Shown here: positions 43,261 to 53,095 of the stretch, piece after piece | How the letters are laid out: each line of letters begins with the position of its first letter | How positions within the stretch are numbered: position 1 is the first letter of the stretch | NCBI RefSeq assembly: GCF_022538055.1 | Contig: NZ_JAKZAM010000013.1 | Coordinates: forward strand, 80,626-144,625 | DNA from: Cognataquiflexum nitidum | Lineage (GTDB): Bacteria > Bacteroidota > Bacteroidia > Cytophagales > Cyclobacteriaceae | Reading direction: 5' to 3' | DNA length: 64,000 nt | Made by a program: the position numbers and the translations under genes | Notes under the pieces: generated by a model | The model's input: only the letters and a program-made list of their open reading frames with translations | Databases searched by the model: none | Told to the model about the DNA's origin: nothing

Positions 43261-46200
43261 CTTTGTAGTCGTCAGGAGTACCTTTCATATTGACATTAAC
43301 GAATCTCACCCGCCTATTGCCATCCCGGTAGACAATGGAATCTTCTTGGTCGGGATCAATTTCATCTTTGTTTTTGCCTGCAAAAAGTGACTTGAATCCA
43401 ACGGAAGTGACCAATCCCAACGGGATTCTGATAAAATAATCCATATTCATGTCCAGGCTTTGTTTACCCGACAACTCAATGAATCCAAGACTTGAATTGA
43501 TATTCATTCTGGGAATGAATAAGATTCCTTCTTTCAATTCAAAAGTATTTTTCAAGGTATCAAACCTGACATTATTGAGGTTTTTGTCAGAAAAGAAGGA
43601 TGACATGGCACTGAGAGGTGCGAAATTTACCAAGCTCCCTTGATAGACGGTCAGGTCCATATCAGCCTCAGATTTGTCAATGATGGGCGTCAGGTCCGGA
43701 TACACAAGGAATTTACTTTTGATGGTGCCACTGACTCTGCCATGTAAGTTTTCATTGATCAAATAATCTTGACCAAAGTTTTCAAATTTGAACAACAGTT
43801 TATCCAAATCAAGTTTCTTGGCTTCCATGGTACTGTGGAAATAGATATGTTTAGGATCACTTCCGTTAAAGTAGCCTTTGATTGCCAAGCTTCCGTCTGC
43901 CGCACGGAGCGAAAGTGTATCCAAATGGATATAGTGGTTTTTGGTGGTTCGTGCTACAGCATGAAAATCCTCCAACCAAAAATTATGGTAATTCAATTTA
44001 CTTATTGCAGCCTCAAACGACATATCTGAAAACGGCAATTCAAACACATTAAAGGCTTCCTGATGGTTGGTATCTACATCGATCCCTTGAAAAGCCATTA
44101 ATTCATCTAGGTTAAGCGCATTGGATTTCAGAGAAAAATAATTGGTCCTGACATGTAATGAATCAGGTTCTCCGAGGAAGTAACCTAATTTGAAGTTAAA
44201 ATCGGATTCACCCATTCTACCACCAAAATCCTCCATCGTCAGGTAGTCATTTTCATAATGAAGCCTTCCTTTGAAATCATACAGCTGCAAAGGGTGGATT
44301 TTAAACTTGCCATCCAAACTCGAAAGATAAAAATCTGCTGATTTGAATTTACCATCGTAATGGAGGTCAAGGCTACCTTTCAGATTCAATTTGTCAATTT
44401 CCTCTTTTTGGTAATCCTTGGGCAAATAATTAACTCCGTTATAGCTTAGAAGATCGCTGATATTAAGATGATTGGAGACCAGGTCAAATTCAAACCTACT
44501 ATCTCCTGTTGTGAATTCCTGAAACCATTTGTTGTAATTCAACACTTTTCCTGAAAAATGGAAATCGCTTTTATCAATTTCTCCGGAGAAATCCTTTACT
44601 TCCATCATCTCTTCATCAATGAGAATATCTGCGTGAAAATCATGAAAAGCATGGGGGTAATTTTTGAATTTGGCATGAAAATCCTCAATGAAAAACTCAC
44701 CTTTTGGCAAATGTGTAAAATTTTTCAAATCAGCACCTGTAGATTCAAATGAAAGTGACATACTAAAATCAGTAATGACTTCTTGAAGGCTTGTATCCTC
44801 CGGAGTCAACTGACCCACGTCAATTGTTCGTGACATCGCTTTCAGTTCCGACCTGACAGCTTTATTTTGTCCATGTATCAAAGCCGGAAAATCATCAATC
44901 GACCCTGAAAGCTTGAAGTCTGAATCCTCAATTTTGAAAGAAAGATTTTCAAGTTTAAGATTCCCATTTTTCATGTATGCATACACATTGGCACTTTTTA
45001 CAGAAAGGGGATAATCCTGCAATTTGAAATTTAGATTTTTGACGATCAACTCACTTTCAAGACTGTTTTTGATTGCAGTCAATCCTGTAGTGCCACTGTC
45101 TAAGCTTATCAACTCATCAAAATCCATATTTACGATCACCTGACCGCTAAAACCTTCCAAACCATCTACTTCAAAAAACTGCCCCAAAAACTCCAAATCC
45201 AAGTCGGCATTGAGGTTGACTTTCACATAAGGATCCTCAAAATTGCGGATGACCAATTTCCCTTCAAATTTTCCCTGATCAGGTTTTGCATGGAAATTCA
45301 AAAGCTGAAACTCTGAGGTCTTGAGGCTCCTTTCTGAACCATTGGTAAAAAATCCGGAAAACCTCAAATCATTGACCTTTCTGTTCCTGTCAGGGTTTAC
45401 AAAATAGGCGTTGTCACATCCAAACTCAAATGCGATCTTAGGTACGTTGCCATTTCCAACTGTCCCATTGATACTGCCTTGGAAATAAACATCACCTTCA
45501 TTTTGGTACTTTTTCAAAGCGGCCCCCGTCTCATTGGGTAAAAATGCTGCCAACAGGGAGAAATCCGGCTTTTCTCCTCCTACTTCCAAATCCAAAAATG
45601 TTTCCTCACCCAAAATGGCTTTTCCTGAAAGTGTCAGGTAAGCATCTTCCAAAGCTAATTTAGACCTGGTGATTGACACTTCACTTTTTGTTTTGTCATA
45701 ATCAATTTCGATTTCTATTCCCAAATGCTTATTGGTAAAAAAGGATGGTTTCTCCCCAACCAAATAATCAAAAATCATTTTTGAGTTAAAATCAACTATG
45801 ATGTGGTCCTCGATAATATTTATAGAAGCAAGACCTTTGGAAAGGTCCAATTGAACAGCACTCAGATCGGACAGGTCATTGTAGTTTACCTTAAATAAAC
45901 TCAAGGAAATTCGGGAAAGGTTGATTTCCAATTCCTCATTTTCATTTTTTGCATTTGCCGAATCCAACCCAATCGCTTGAAGGAGATTGAGGTTTCCCTC
46001 TAAGTCTTTTTTCAAATCCAAAAAACCCTTTTCTAACTTGAGAGATTTGATATTATACTTCCCAACCAAAATATCCCAAATACTAAACCCTATATATAAG
46101 TCATTGACACTGAAAATCACTTCAGCGTTTTGCTTTTTCTCCTCATAGAAAACTACATTTTGAAGATCGATCGATACATATGGGAAATTAGCAAAAGGTG

Positions 46201-46375
46201 AAATCCGCGAATCCTTTACCTCCAATTTGCCATTAAATCCATCATTGAGTGAACCTATTGCAGTCTGGGTTAATTGCTTTTGATTTTGATAAAGCAAAAA
46301 AACCGACAAAGTGGGAACGATAGCAAAAATCAAAAAAACTATCAAAATTATGCCTAAAACAATCCTTTTATTCAT
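43229..46375 (-). CDS. AsmA-family/TamB-like membrane-anchored protein
   Basis: This 1,048-residue protein has one N-terminal membrane helix (IVLGIILIVFLIFAIVPTLSVFLL) followed by about 1,000 residues of beta-rich sequence in the periplasm. AsmA features include NDGFNGKLEVKDSRISPFANFPYVSIDLQNVVF and a C-terminal AsmA_2-like part (LSGKQSLDMNMDYFIRIPLG). Family members are bridge-like proteins thought to move lipids between membranes. The long repeated groove pattern is consistent with that. It stands alone on the minus strand. Confidence 0.88.
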   Translation of the reverse strand: MNKRIVLGIILIVFLIFAIVPTLSVFLLYQNQKQLTQTAIGSLNDGFNGKLEVKDSRISPFANFPYVSIDLQNVVFYEEKKQNAEVIFSVNDLYIGFSIWDILVGKYNIKSLKLEKGFLDLKKDLEGNLNLLQAIGLDSANAKNENEELEINLSRISLSLFKVNYNDLSDLSAVQLDLSKGLASINIIEDHIIVDFNSKMIFDYLVGEKPSFFTNKHLGIEIEIDYDKTKSEVSITRSKLALEDAYLTLSGKAILGEETFLDLEVGGEKPDFSLLAAFLPNETGAALKKYQNEGDVYFQGSINGTVGNGNVPKIAFEFGCDNAYFVNPDRNRKVNDLRFSGFFTNGSERSLKTSEFQLLNFHAKPDQGKFEGKLVIRNFEDPYVKVNLNADLDLEFLGQFFEVDGLEGFSGQVIVNMDFDELISLDSGTTGLTAIKNSLESELIVKNLNFKLQDYPLSVKSANVYAYMKNGNLKLENLSFKIEDSDFKLSGSIDDFPALIHGQNKAVRSELKAMSRTIDVGQLTPEDTSLQEVITDFSMSLSFESTGADLKNFTHLPKGEFFIEDFHAKFKNYPHAFHDFHADILIDEEMMEVKDFSGEIDKSDFHFSGKVLNYNKWFQEFTTGDSRFEFDLVSNHLNISDLLSYNGVNYLPKDYQKEEIDKLNLKGSLDLHYDGKFKSADFYLSSLDGKFKIHPLQLYDFKGRLHYENDYLTMEDFGGRMGESDFNFKLGYFLGEPDSLHVRTNYFSLKSNALNLDELMAFQGIDVDTNHQEAFNVFELPFSDMSFEAAISKLNYHNFWLEDFHAVARTTKNHYIHLDTLSLRAADGSLAIKGYFNGSDPKHIYFHSTMEAKKLDLDKLLFKFENFGQDYLINENLHGRVSGTIKSKFLVYPDLTPIIDKSEADMDLTVYQGSLVNFAPLSAMSSFFSDKNLNNVRFDTLKNTFELKEGILFIPRMNINSSLGFIELSGKQSLDMNMDYFIRIPLGLVTSVGFKSLFAGKNKDEIDPDQEDSIVYRDGNRRVRFVNVNMKGTPDDYKVSLAKDKKLK

Positions 46376-46699
46376 TTTCAGAAATTAAAACCAACGATAA
46401 TATAAACGCCAAAATCTCCTTTTTTGATTTGATGGTCAAAATAAATTATGTCTATCCGCTTTCTTGCAGGTAGCCAAACAATAATTTGTTGGACCCATTA
46501 AACACCCAGTGAACAGTGGACTGTCGGCTGTGGACGAGTATCCTCTTCGATACAACCTCCTGTAGCCCAATGCGCAACATTGCGGGTATTCATAAAATAA
46601 ATTCCCCATTAATTGCCAAAATTACTTTTTCGGGTGAATAAGCTTGATACCTTTTGTTATTGTCAATCAAAAGTATAAATATTTCTGAATTGATTGCTA
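46376..46699. other. Spacer between AsmA-like and sulfatase genes
   Basis: This 324-base gap holds the AsmA promoter region and the end of the sulfatase transcript (both on the minus strand). A heptamer array lies at 46507-46534. AATGCGCAACATTGCGGG near 46570 has partial dyad character. No ORF or RNA gene is seen. Confidence 0.5.
46507..46534. repeat. Heptamer array (CAGTGGA/CTGTGGA type)
   Basis: Four 7-bp units lie in a row: CAGTGAA, CAGTGGA, CTGTCGG, CTGTGGA. The unit sequence differs from the other arrays, but the period is the same. Confidence 0.65.
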
Positions 46700-48142
46700 C
46701 TAATTGACCTTCCCGGGTTCTCTGTTATTTTTTCCTTCACTGTTTTGTAGGGCATCCCCCATATCATTTCTTGCGATTTCAGCCAATTCATTGATTTTGG
46801 AAACGATAGTCGGATTTTGGGAAATTACATTTTCGGATTCGGATGGATCTGTGGGAATATGGTAAAGTTCCATTTCTTTCATCTCAATCATGTAATAATC
46901 AATCGGATTTCCATCATTTCGAAAAGCTTGCCCAGGTGCAATGCTTCTGTATTTGTGGGGGAAATAGAGTTTCCAGTCTCCCATGACTACGGCCTGAAGT
47001 TCATTTCTGTTGTAATAAATAAAGTAAGCATCCTGCTGTGAAGTTGCTTTTGCATCGCTCAGCATGGGGAAAATGCTTTTTCCGTCGATAGGCAACTTTG
47101 GCAATTCTGCTCCTGTAATCTGGGCTATGGTCGGTAAGATATCAATACTCATAGCGGGATTTTCCTGTACCAAATCGGCCGAAATCTGCCCTTTCCACTT
47201 CATGATGGCAGGTACTTTGACGCCCCCATCCCAAGATGTCCCCTTGCCTTCTTTGAGCGGACCTGCCGAACCGGAATGTCCTGAATAGGAAAGCCAAGGA
47301 CCATTGTCTGACAAAAAGATGACCAGTGTATTTTCCTCCAATCCATTCTCTCTCAGGGCTTTCATCACTTCCCCTACTGACCAGTCAATCTCCATCACCA
47401 CATCTCCATAAAGCCCTTTTGGGGATTTCCCTTTGAATTTATCAGAAACAAAAAGCGGTACATGGGGCATCGGATGCGCCAGATAAAGGAAAAAAGGATT
47501 CTCTTTATTTCGGCCGATAAAGTCAACAGCTTTCTCAGTAAACGTAGTTGTCAACATACTTTGGTCTGAAAAAAGCGTGTCCACAACTTTGTCATTTTGG
47601 TATAAAGGAAGCGGAGGATAGTAATTTTTTGACTGTGGATGATGGGGCCACATGTCATTGGAATAGGGAATTCCATAATATTCATCAAAGCCCTGATTGG
47701 TAGGCAAAAACTCAGGATGATGTCCCAAATGCCATTTCCCAAACATCCCTGTGTGATATCCCAAAGGTTTCAATATCTCGGCGATGGTAGTTTCCTCAGG
47801 ATTCAAGCCATGCTTTGCAGTGTGGTCAAGCGCACCGTGTATCCCAAGCCTGTTGGCATATGTCCCGGTCAACAAAGCCGCTCTGGAAGCAGAACACACA
47901 GCTTGGGCCACGTAGAAATTGGTAAATTTGACACCTTCTTTTGCCATTTGGTCAAGATTAGGAGTAGGAATATCTGAACCATAGGTCCCCAAATCTCCAT
48001 AACCCATATCATCTACAAAAATCAGAACAACATTGGGTTTATCGGACTCCGTAAATGGAATGTTAGAGTTTGCTTGGCTGGCAAATCTTGTAAAACAAAT
48101 CAATACAAGTGTTAAAGTGATTTTATTGGCTGAAATCCGCAT
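46700..48142 (-). CDS. Arylsulfatase-type sulfatase (formylglycine-dependent)
   Basis: The 480-residue S1-type sulfatase has a Sec signal (LTLVLICFTRFASQ). IFVDDMGYGDLG supplies Asp44 and Asp45 as Ca2+ ligands. The maturation motif is CSASRAALLTG with Cys83; the middle residue is Ala instead of Pro, which is accepted in many Bacteroidota sulfatases. GKWHLGHHPEFLP and FLSDNGPW carry further active-site residues. It removes sulfate esters in the periplasm and needs an anaerobic or FGE-type maturase, which is not in the window. Substrate is unknown; no polysaccharide locus is beside it. Confidence 0.92.
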   Translation of the reverse strand: MRISANKITLTLVLICFTRFASQANSNIPFTESDKPNVVLIFVDDMGYGDLGTYGSDIPTPNLDQMAKEGVKFTNFYVAQAVCSASRAALLTGTYANRLGIHGALDHTAKHGLNPEETTIAEILKPLGYHTGMFGKWHLGHHPEFLPTNQGFDEYYGIPYSNDMWPHHPQSKNYYPPLPLYQNDKVVDTLFSDQSMLTTTFTEKAVDFIGRNKENPFFLYLAHPMPHVPLFVSDKFKGKSPKGLYGDVVMEIDWSVGEVMKALRENGLEENTLVIFLSDNGPWLSYSGHSGSAGPLKEGKGTSWDGGVKVPAIMKWKGQISADLVQENPAMSIDILPTIAQITGAELPKLPIDGKSIFPMLSDAKATSQQDAYFIYYNRNELQAVVMGDWKLYFPHKYRSIAPGQAFRNDGNPIDYYMIEMKEMELYHIPTDPSESENVISQNPTIVSKINELAEIARNDMGDALQNSEGKNNREPGKVN

Positions 48143-48264
48143 GGGTTAAGAGGTGTTTCGGGGAGAATGATAAATAGAGATTTGATTTTGTTCCAGTAGG
48201 AATGAATTAAAATCGGGAAGGTTTAAGAAAAAATTGAAATCCATAAAGTTTAATTCATCGAGTT

Positions 48265-48597
48265 CTATAACCTAACAGATTTCAAATTTTTTCCATTATA
48301 TATCTCAACCCCAATCCTGTCAATATGATTTTTCAACTCCTGTTCCTGAATGCTGTGGTAGTTCAGCACATCAAATTTATATGGCATCCGGGTTTCTTCA
48401 TTGAGCAGATAGCTAACGTGGCTAATGGTTTCAAAATCCAAATGCCGACCTTTTAGCGCGATATCCACATCACTTCCATTCTTGTAATTTCCTTTTGCTC
48501 TACTCCCAAAAACAATAGCTTTTTCTATTTTGGGAAATTTCTCCAAAACAGAAAGTATTTCTTCTAAGTCTCTTTCCAAAAGGCCAAACTCATTCAT
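48265..48597 (-). CDS. Minimal nucleotidyltransferase (MNT), unpaired
   Basis: The 110-residue MNT-domain protein carries the fold signature IVFGSRAKGNYKNGSDVDIALKG, with the Asp pair for metal binding, then a helical tail. MNT proteins often pair with a HEPN toxin and AMPylate it, but no HEPN gene is adjacent; the nearest genes are a sulfatase and an FMN reductase. I chose the ATG at 48597 (MNEFGLLERD) as the natural family start; a longer frame to 48630 includes repeat-derived sequence. It could be an orphan antitoxin or serve another nucleotidyl transfer role. Confidence 0.84.
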   Translation of the reverse strand: MNEFGLLERDLEEILSVLEKFPKIEKAIVFGSRAKGNYKNGSDVDIALKGRHLDFETISHVSYLLNEETRMPYKFDVLNYHSIQEQELKNHIDRIGVEIYNGKNLKSVRL

Positions 48598-48627
48598 TTG
48601 ATTTCTGCTTAAAACTAAGTTGTAATG

Positions 48628-48655
48628 CACTGATCACTGGAAACTGAGACTGCAA
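48628..48655. repeat. Heptamer-like array (CACTGRN type)
   Basis: CACTGAT, CACTGGA, AACTGA and GACTGCA follow each other with a 7-bp period broken once by a 6-bp unit. The array fills the spacer between the MNT and FMN reductase genes. Confidence 0.55.
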
Positions 48656-48656
48656 A

Positions 48657-49208
48657 CTATTTATCTAATCTTTCCACCAACCAAATATAATCTTCCAAGA
48701 ACTTCTCAATTGGCTTCTCAAAGGAAGGATCCAAAAGATCACCCTTCTCATCAAACTTCTTGTCCATCTGCGGTGTCACCAACAAAGTGGGAGAAACAAT
48801 CCCAAATAGTGCGACCGATAATTGGACCAATTGCTGGGCAGCGCGCATCCCTCCCATCATTCCTGTTGATCCTGTAACGATTCCAAAGGCTTTTTGCTTG
48901 TAGATGGATTTGGAAAAATAATCCAGAAAATTCTTCATGACAGAAGAATAGCCCCCATTATATTCAGGAGAGACGATGATAAACCCATCTGCCTCATCCA
49001 TTTTTGTAAACAGATTCAGGTATTCAGCAGGAACATCATCCTTTGATTGCCACACTTTTTGGATTGGTGGCATAAATGATGCTTTCATGTCAATCAAGTC
49101 GATATGGAGATTTCCCACCTTTTCCAACCTCTTTGATAAGTTCACGGCAATTCGATAGGAAATAGAACCATTCCTGGGGCTCCCCGAAATAATGACAATT
49201 TTCTTCAT
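48657..49208 (-). CDS. NAD(P)H-dependent FMN reductase
   Basis: This 183-residue flavodoxin-fold reductase has the FMN-phosphate loop SGSPRNGSISYRIAV at the N-terminus, VSPEYNGGYSSVMKNFLDYF in the middle and TGSTGMMGGMRAAQQL for isoalloxazine contacts. It transfers electrons from NAD(P)H to FMN or quinones and other acceptors in the cytoplasm. The start is ATG at 49208 (MKKIVI), with one extra Met just before. The next gene upstream on this strand (DinB-like) is 50 bases away. Confidence 0.9.
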   Translation of the reverse strand: MKKIVIISGSPRNGSISYRIAVNLSKRLEKVGNLHIDLIDMKASFMPPIQKVWQSKDDVPAEYLNLFTKMDEADGFIIVSPEYNGGYSSVMKNFLDYFSKSIYKQKAFGIVTGSTGMMGGMRAAQQLVQLSVALFGIVSPTLLVTPQMDKKFDEKGDLLDPSFEKPIEKFLEDYIWLVERLDK

Positions 49209-49260
49209 CAAAAACAGTTTAAAACATTGAAAATAAATAATTTAAAAACACTCCTATCAA

Positions 49261-49704
49261 TCAATTGTCCAATAACCTTCTGTGGTAATTGACCTGTCCC
49301 AAATGGTAATTCAAATGACTCTGCAAGTGAATCATGAAATATTCGTAAGTCATTGTTTTGCCGAAAACCTCTAGTGGATAGTTGGAAGAAAAATTATCTT
49401 CCTCAAATTCAGAAACGGTAACATTGATAACCTGAATAGTCTCCAAAATCTGTTTTACTAAATTGGCTTTTGGTAAATTCTTCAATGAAAATTCCGCCTC
49501 TCTGTTTCTGATATATCCGGTATTTCCTATTACAGCACCTATAAAATGCTTAAGATTACCGACTAGGTGAAGAACCAAGGTTCCGGCAGAATTGCTGATA
49601 TCGCCAGAAACTTTCCAGATATTCTCCTCCAGTCTATAAGCCTCCAATTCGGAAATGAGTTTATTCAAATCCCTTTCAAACAGTAGAATCAACACGTCTT
49701 TCAT
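49261..49704 (-). CDS. DinB-family (DUF1572-like) protein
   Basis: The 147-residue protein has a four-helix-bundle pattern with His residues in the places used by DinB-type metalloproteins: LVLHLVGNLKHFIG, YFMIHLQSHLNYHLGQVNYHRRLL. Such proteins bind a divalent metal; some are thiol transferases. It begins three bases after the pfkA stop, so pfkA and dinB-like genes are co-transcribed. Function is not known. Confidence 0.85.
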   Translation of the reverse strand: MKDVLILLFERDLNKLISELEAYRLEENIWKVSGDISNSAGTLVLHLVGNLKHFIGAVIGNTGYIRNREAEFSLKNLPKANLVKQILETIQVINVTVSEFEEDNFSSNYPLEVFGKTMTYEYFMIHLQSHLNYHLGQVNYHRRLLDN

Positions 49705-49707
49705 ACC

Positions 49708-50799
49708 CTAATCTCCAAATGTAATTCCGAGATCTTTTGCTCCTTTGACAATAAAACTGTCTTTTCTTACAAAATTATAATCTCTAGTTGCTTCTTCTAA
49801 GGGTACAGCTATGAAATCGTTGTTTTGAAAAGCAACCATTTTGCCAAATTCACCATTGGCAACCATTTCAAAAGCTTTTACACCAAAAAGGGAGGCCAAA
49901 ACCCTGTCAAATGCTGAAGGTGTTCCTCCCCTTTGGACGTGTCCTAATACCGTTTCCCTGATTTCGGCAGTGATACCGGCATCTTTGAGCTGTTGGGTCA
50001 ACTGATAGGCCACCCCTCCCAATCTCACATGTCGCGAACCTTCATCTCCGGCATGTGATACTATAGTTCCTTCTTTTGCTTTTGCCCCTTCGGCAATAAC
50101 TATAATGACAAATCCTCTTCCTTTATCATATCGGGATTGGATTTTTTCCACCAATTTCTTGATATCATACGGAATCTCCGGAATCAGACAAATCTCTGCC
50201 CCACCCGAAATAGCCGTATGCAAAGCAATCCAACCGGCATCCCTTCCCATGACCTCCATGATCATCACCCGATGATGGCTTTCCGCTGTTGTCACCAACT
50301 TATCCAAACTATCGGAAGCAATCTGCACAGCCGTCTGAAAACCAAAGGTCATATCAGTGGCAGAAAGGTCATTGTCGATGGTTTTAGGAACCCCCACTAT
50401 GTTGAGCCCATGATTGAAAAGTGCCTGGGAAATCTTCTGTGAACCATCACCCCCGATATTGATAACAGCATCAAAACCAAGCTCTTGGATTCGTTCAGCC
50501 AAAACATTGGTCCTGTCCACAAATTTGACATTGCCGTGTTCATCTTTGACCGGAAAATGCAAAGGATCAGCTTTATTGGTGGTTTTCAGGATGGTGCCAC
50601 CCTTCACATGGATTCCTGCAACTTTCCTTTTTGTGAGTTTGATTATTTCGGGAGGATCAGAATACACGCCGTTAAAAGCCTCCCTACTTCCATATACTTC
50701 CCAATCTTTTTCTTTCTTGGCTCTTTTGCAGATCCCTCTGATCACTGCATTCAACCCGGGGCAATCTCCCCCTCCGGTAGCTATCAAAAGTTTTTTCAT
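49708..50799 (-). CDS. pfkA: 6-phosphofructokinase, group III-like (Gly/Lys donor signature)
   Basis: The 363-residue enzyme phosphorylates fructose 6-phosphate. It is longer than E. coli PfkA. The donor-site loop is GGDGSQ (Gly119, aligning with E. coli Gly104, as in ATP enzymes), but Lys139 in VPKTIDND aligns with E. coli Gly124, as in pyrophosphate enzymes. The catalytic Asp142 is present. This mix is typical of group III enzymes in which ATP, or mixed use of ATP and PPi, has been reported. AESHHRVMIMEVMGRDAGW and ETVLGHVQRGGTPSAFDR are further markers. The actual donor needs assay. Confidence 0.95.
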   Translation of the reverse strand: MKKLLIATGGGDCPGLNAVIRGICKRAKKEKDWEVYGSREAFNGVYSDPPEIIKLTKRKVAGIHVKGGTILKTTNKADPLHFPVKDEHGNVKFVDRTNVLAERIQELGFDAVINIGGDGSQKISQALFNHGLNIVGVPKTIDNDLSATDMTFGFQTAVQIASDSLDKLVTTAESHHRVMIMEVMGRDAGWIALHTAISGGAEICLIPEIPYDIKKLVEKIQSRYDKGRGFVIIVIAEGAKAKEGTIVSHAGDEGSRHVRLGGVAYQLTQQLKDAGITAEIRETVLGHVQRGGTPSAFDRVLASLFGVKAFEMVANGEFGKMVAFQNNDFIAVPLEEATRDYNFVRKDSFIVKGAKDLGITFGD

Positions 50800-50968
50800 A
50801 TTACATTAAAATGCTTAACAAGTCAGATGCAACTTACGAAATTACATTCTTAATTCAGGAATACACATTAAGTAATTCTTTCCACAGAAAAAAGAAAGCC
50901 GCCAAACCCGATAGTTTTTTTATACATTTAATACGGTAATTATTTTGTATTTATTCTAACCTAGCAAT

Positions 50969-51706
50969 ATGCAAACCGATATCAAAATTGCCGTACTCAT
51001 CGATGCTGACAATGTTCCGGCGGGACAAGTCAAGGAAATGATGGAAGAAATAGCCAAATATGGCAATCCTACCATAAAGCGGATCTATGGAGACTGGACC
51101 AAACCTCAATTGGGAAAATGGAAAAATGTCCTGCTCGAAAATGCCATCAATCCGATGCAACAGTATGGCTATACCTCAGGAAAAAACGCCACAGATTCTG
51201 CCATGATCATCGATGCGATGGATATACTTTATTCGGAAAAAGTCAATGGCTTTTGCATTGTATCGAGTGACAGCGACTTTACCAAATTGGCCACAAGACT
51301 GAGAGAAGCCGGAATGATGGTCATCGGGATGGGAGAAAAGAAAACCCCCGATCCTTTCATTGTTGCCTGTGACAAATTTATTTATTTGGAAATCCTTCAA
51401 AAACAAACAGAAGAACCCATTGACCAAAAAGACAAAACAACCCCCGCACCTCAGGTAGACAAGATCAATGCAAAAATCATCAGACTGATAGCTGCCACCA
51501 TCTCGGATTTGGCGGATGATGAAGGATGGGCGTTTTTGGGCGATGTGGGAAATTTGCTACAGAAAAAACAGCCCAACTTCGATGCAAGAAACTACGGATT
51601 CCAAAAACTCACTCCTCTGATCAAATCCATTCCTGCATTTGAAATCGACCACCGTGAAAACATCAAAGGAAAGACAAAGCTGATTTATGTAAGAAATAAG
51701 TCCTGA
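50969..51706 (+). CDS. NYN-domain RNase-like protein with C-terminal LOTUS (OST-HTH) domain
   Basis: The 245-residue protein has an N-terminal NYN (LabA/DUF88, PIN-like) domain: VLIDADNVPAGQV, DSAMIIDAMDIL and IVSSDSDFTKLATRLREAG supply the acidic metal site. The C-terminal part (LGDVGNLLQKKQPNFDARNYGFQKLTPLIKSI) is an OST-HTH/LOTUS RNA-binding domain. The combination suggests an RNA nuclease or binding factor in the cytoplasm. The gene is divergent from pfkA with a 169-base spacer and ends six bases before the mnmA promoter candidate, 94 bases before the mnmA ATG. Confidence 0.91.
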   Translation: MQTDIKIAVLIDADNVPAGQVKEMMEEIAKYGNPTIKRIYGDWTKPQLGKWKNVLLENAINPMQQYGYTSGKNATDSAMIIDAMDILYSEKVNGFCIVSSDSDFTKLATRLREAGMMVIGMGEKKTPDPFIVACDKFIYLEILQKQTEEPIDQKDKTTPAPQVDKINAKIIRLIAATISDLADDEGWAFLGDVGNLLQKKQPNFDARNYGFQKLTPLIKSIPAFEIDHRENIKGKTKLIYVRNKS

Positions 51707-51711
51707 TAGAT

Positions 51712-51719
51712 TAAATTTG
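51712..51719 (+). promoter_or_regulatory. Candidate -7 element (TAAATTTG) for mnmA
   Basis: TAAATTTG is a full match to TAnnTTTG, located just after the NYN gene stop and 81 bases before the mnmA ATG at 51800. The upstream -33 element is not clear. Confidence 0.37.
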
Positions 51720-51799
51720 CGAACCAAAATCCAACAGAAAGATGTTGGGGCTTTATGTGAAACCTCATGGACCTTGAACCCATGAATAATTTCAAAACA

Positions 51800-53011
51800 A
51801 TGGAAAACAAACAAAGGGTAGTCGTCGGACTATCAGGCGGGGTGGATTCATCCGTCGCTGCATACCTCCTCAAAGAACAAGGCTACGAAGTCATAGGCAT
51901 GTTTATGAAAAACTGGCATGATGAATCTGTCACCATTTCCAACGAATGCCCTTGGATGGAAGACAGCACAGACGCCATGCTTGTGGCCCAAAAGTTGGGC
52001 ATTCCTTTTCAAGCAATCGACCTCAGCGAAGAATACAAAGACCGGATTGTAGATTATATGTTTGCCGAATATGAAGCGGGCAGAACTCCGAATCCCGACA
52101 TCCTTTGCAACAGAGAAATCAAATTCGACATTTTTCTAAAAGCCGCCCAAAAGCTCAAAGCAGATTTTGTGGCAACAGGACATTATTGTCAAAAAGATGA
52201 TATCATCGTAGATAAGAAGCCGGTTTACCGCTTGCTTGCAGGTGCTGACAATGGCAAAGACCAAAGTTACTTCCTCTGCCAACTCAATCAGGAACAGCTT
52301 TCAAAAGCTTTGTTTCCAATCGGACATCTTCAAAAATCAGAAGTCAGGAAAATTGCCAAGGAACAAAACTTGATCACTGCTGACAAAAAAGACAGTCAGG
52401 GTCTCTGCTTTATAGGAAAAGTACGTCTCCCCGACTTTTTGCAGCAACAGCTCCAACCTAAAAAAGGAGCTATTGTAGTGATTCCGGAAGATCTTCCCAT
52501 TTACAGTTATAAAAGAATCCCTGCAGGAATTGCGCAGGAAGAATTTGATTTGGAGACCTTGGAGTCTATTTGTCTCCCCATCAAATACCACCCTGAACAG
52601 GGAAAGAAAATCGGCGACCATAACGGTGCACATTATTTTACCGTGGGACAAAGAAAAGGACTCCAGGTGGGAGGAACAGGAAAGCCTCTTTTTGTGATCG
52701 CAACGGATACCAAGTCAAATGTAATCTACACAGGACTTGGCGAAGACCATCCGGGATTAAACAGATTTGGACTTTTTGTACCAAAAAAAGACATCCATTG
52801 GATCCGGGAAGACTTAAAAATGGAAGTTGGCGAAACTAGGAGATACTTTTCAAGGATTAGATACAGACAGCCGCTTTCATGGGCGACCTATTTGATGAAG
52901 GAAAATGGGTTGTACATCCTATTTGACGAGGCACAACGTGGAGTTGCCTCCGGACAGTTTGTAGCTTGGTATGATGGTAATGAAAGTATTGGTTCGGGGG
53001 TGATATTTTGA
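51800..53011 (+). CDS. mnmA: tRNA-specific 2-thiouridylase
   Basis: The 403-residue enzyme introduces sulfur at the wobble uridine of tRNA Lys, Glu and Gln. The PP-loop [16 protein letters not shown] binds ATP. The catalytic Cys pair is Cys103 ([12 protein letters not shown]) and Cys203 ([11 protein letters not shown]). ATGHYCQK and [12 protein letters not shown] further support the call. I use ATG at 51800; two earlier in-frame starts (51767, 51782) add residues of no conserved type. A terminator follows the stop at 53065. Confidence 0.95.
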   Translation: MENKQRVVVGLSGGVDSSVAAYLLKEQGYEVIGMFMKNWHDESVTISNECPWMEDSTDAMLVAQKLGIPFQAIDLSEEYKDRIVDYMFAEYEAGRTPNPDILCNREIKFDIFLKAAQKLKADFVATGHYCQKDDIIVDKKPVYRLLAGADNGKDQSYFLCQLNQEQLSKALFPIGHLQKSEVRKIAKEQNLITADKKDSQGLCFIGKVRLPDFLQQQLQPKKGAIVVIPEDLPIYSYKRIPAGIAQEEFDLETLESICLPIKYHPEQGKKIGDHNGAHYFTVGQRKGLQVGGTGKPLFVIATDTKSNVIYTGLGEDHPGLNRFGLFVPKKDIHWIREDLKMEVGETRRYFSRIRYRQPLSWATYLMKENGLYILFDEAQRGVASGQFVAWYDGNESIGSGVIF

Positions 53012-53064
53012 ATTCCAATTGAAAAAAAAATCAAAAACCCTCTGAATCAAATAGTCACGAAAAT

Positions 53065-53095
53065 GCCACTCAATTATCACGGAGTGGCTTTTTTG
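53065..53095 (+). terminator. Terminator after mnmA
   Basis: GCCACTC (53065-53071) pairs with GAGTGGC (53082-53088) over a 10-base loop, followed by six T. The T-run directly abuts the tRNA relic. Confidence 0.75.

Noticed and set aside
46565..46585. AATGCGCAACATTGCGGG as an operator
   Set aside because: The dyad is imperfect and lies far from both gene starts; not convincing.
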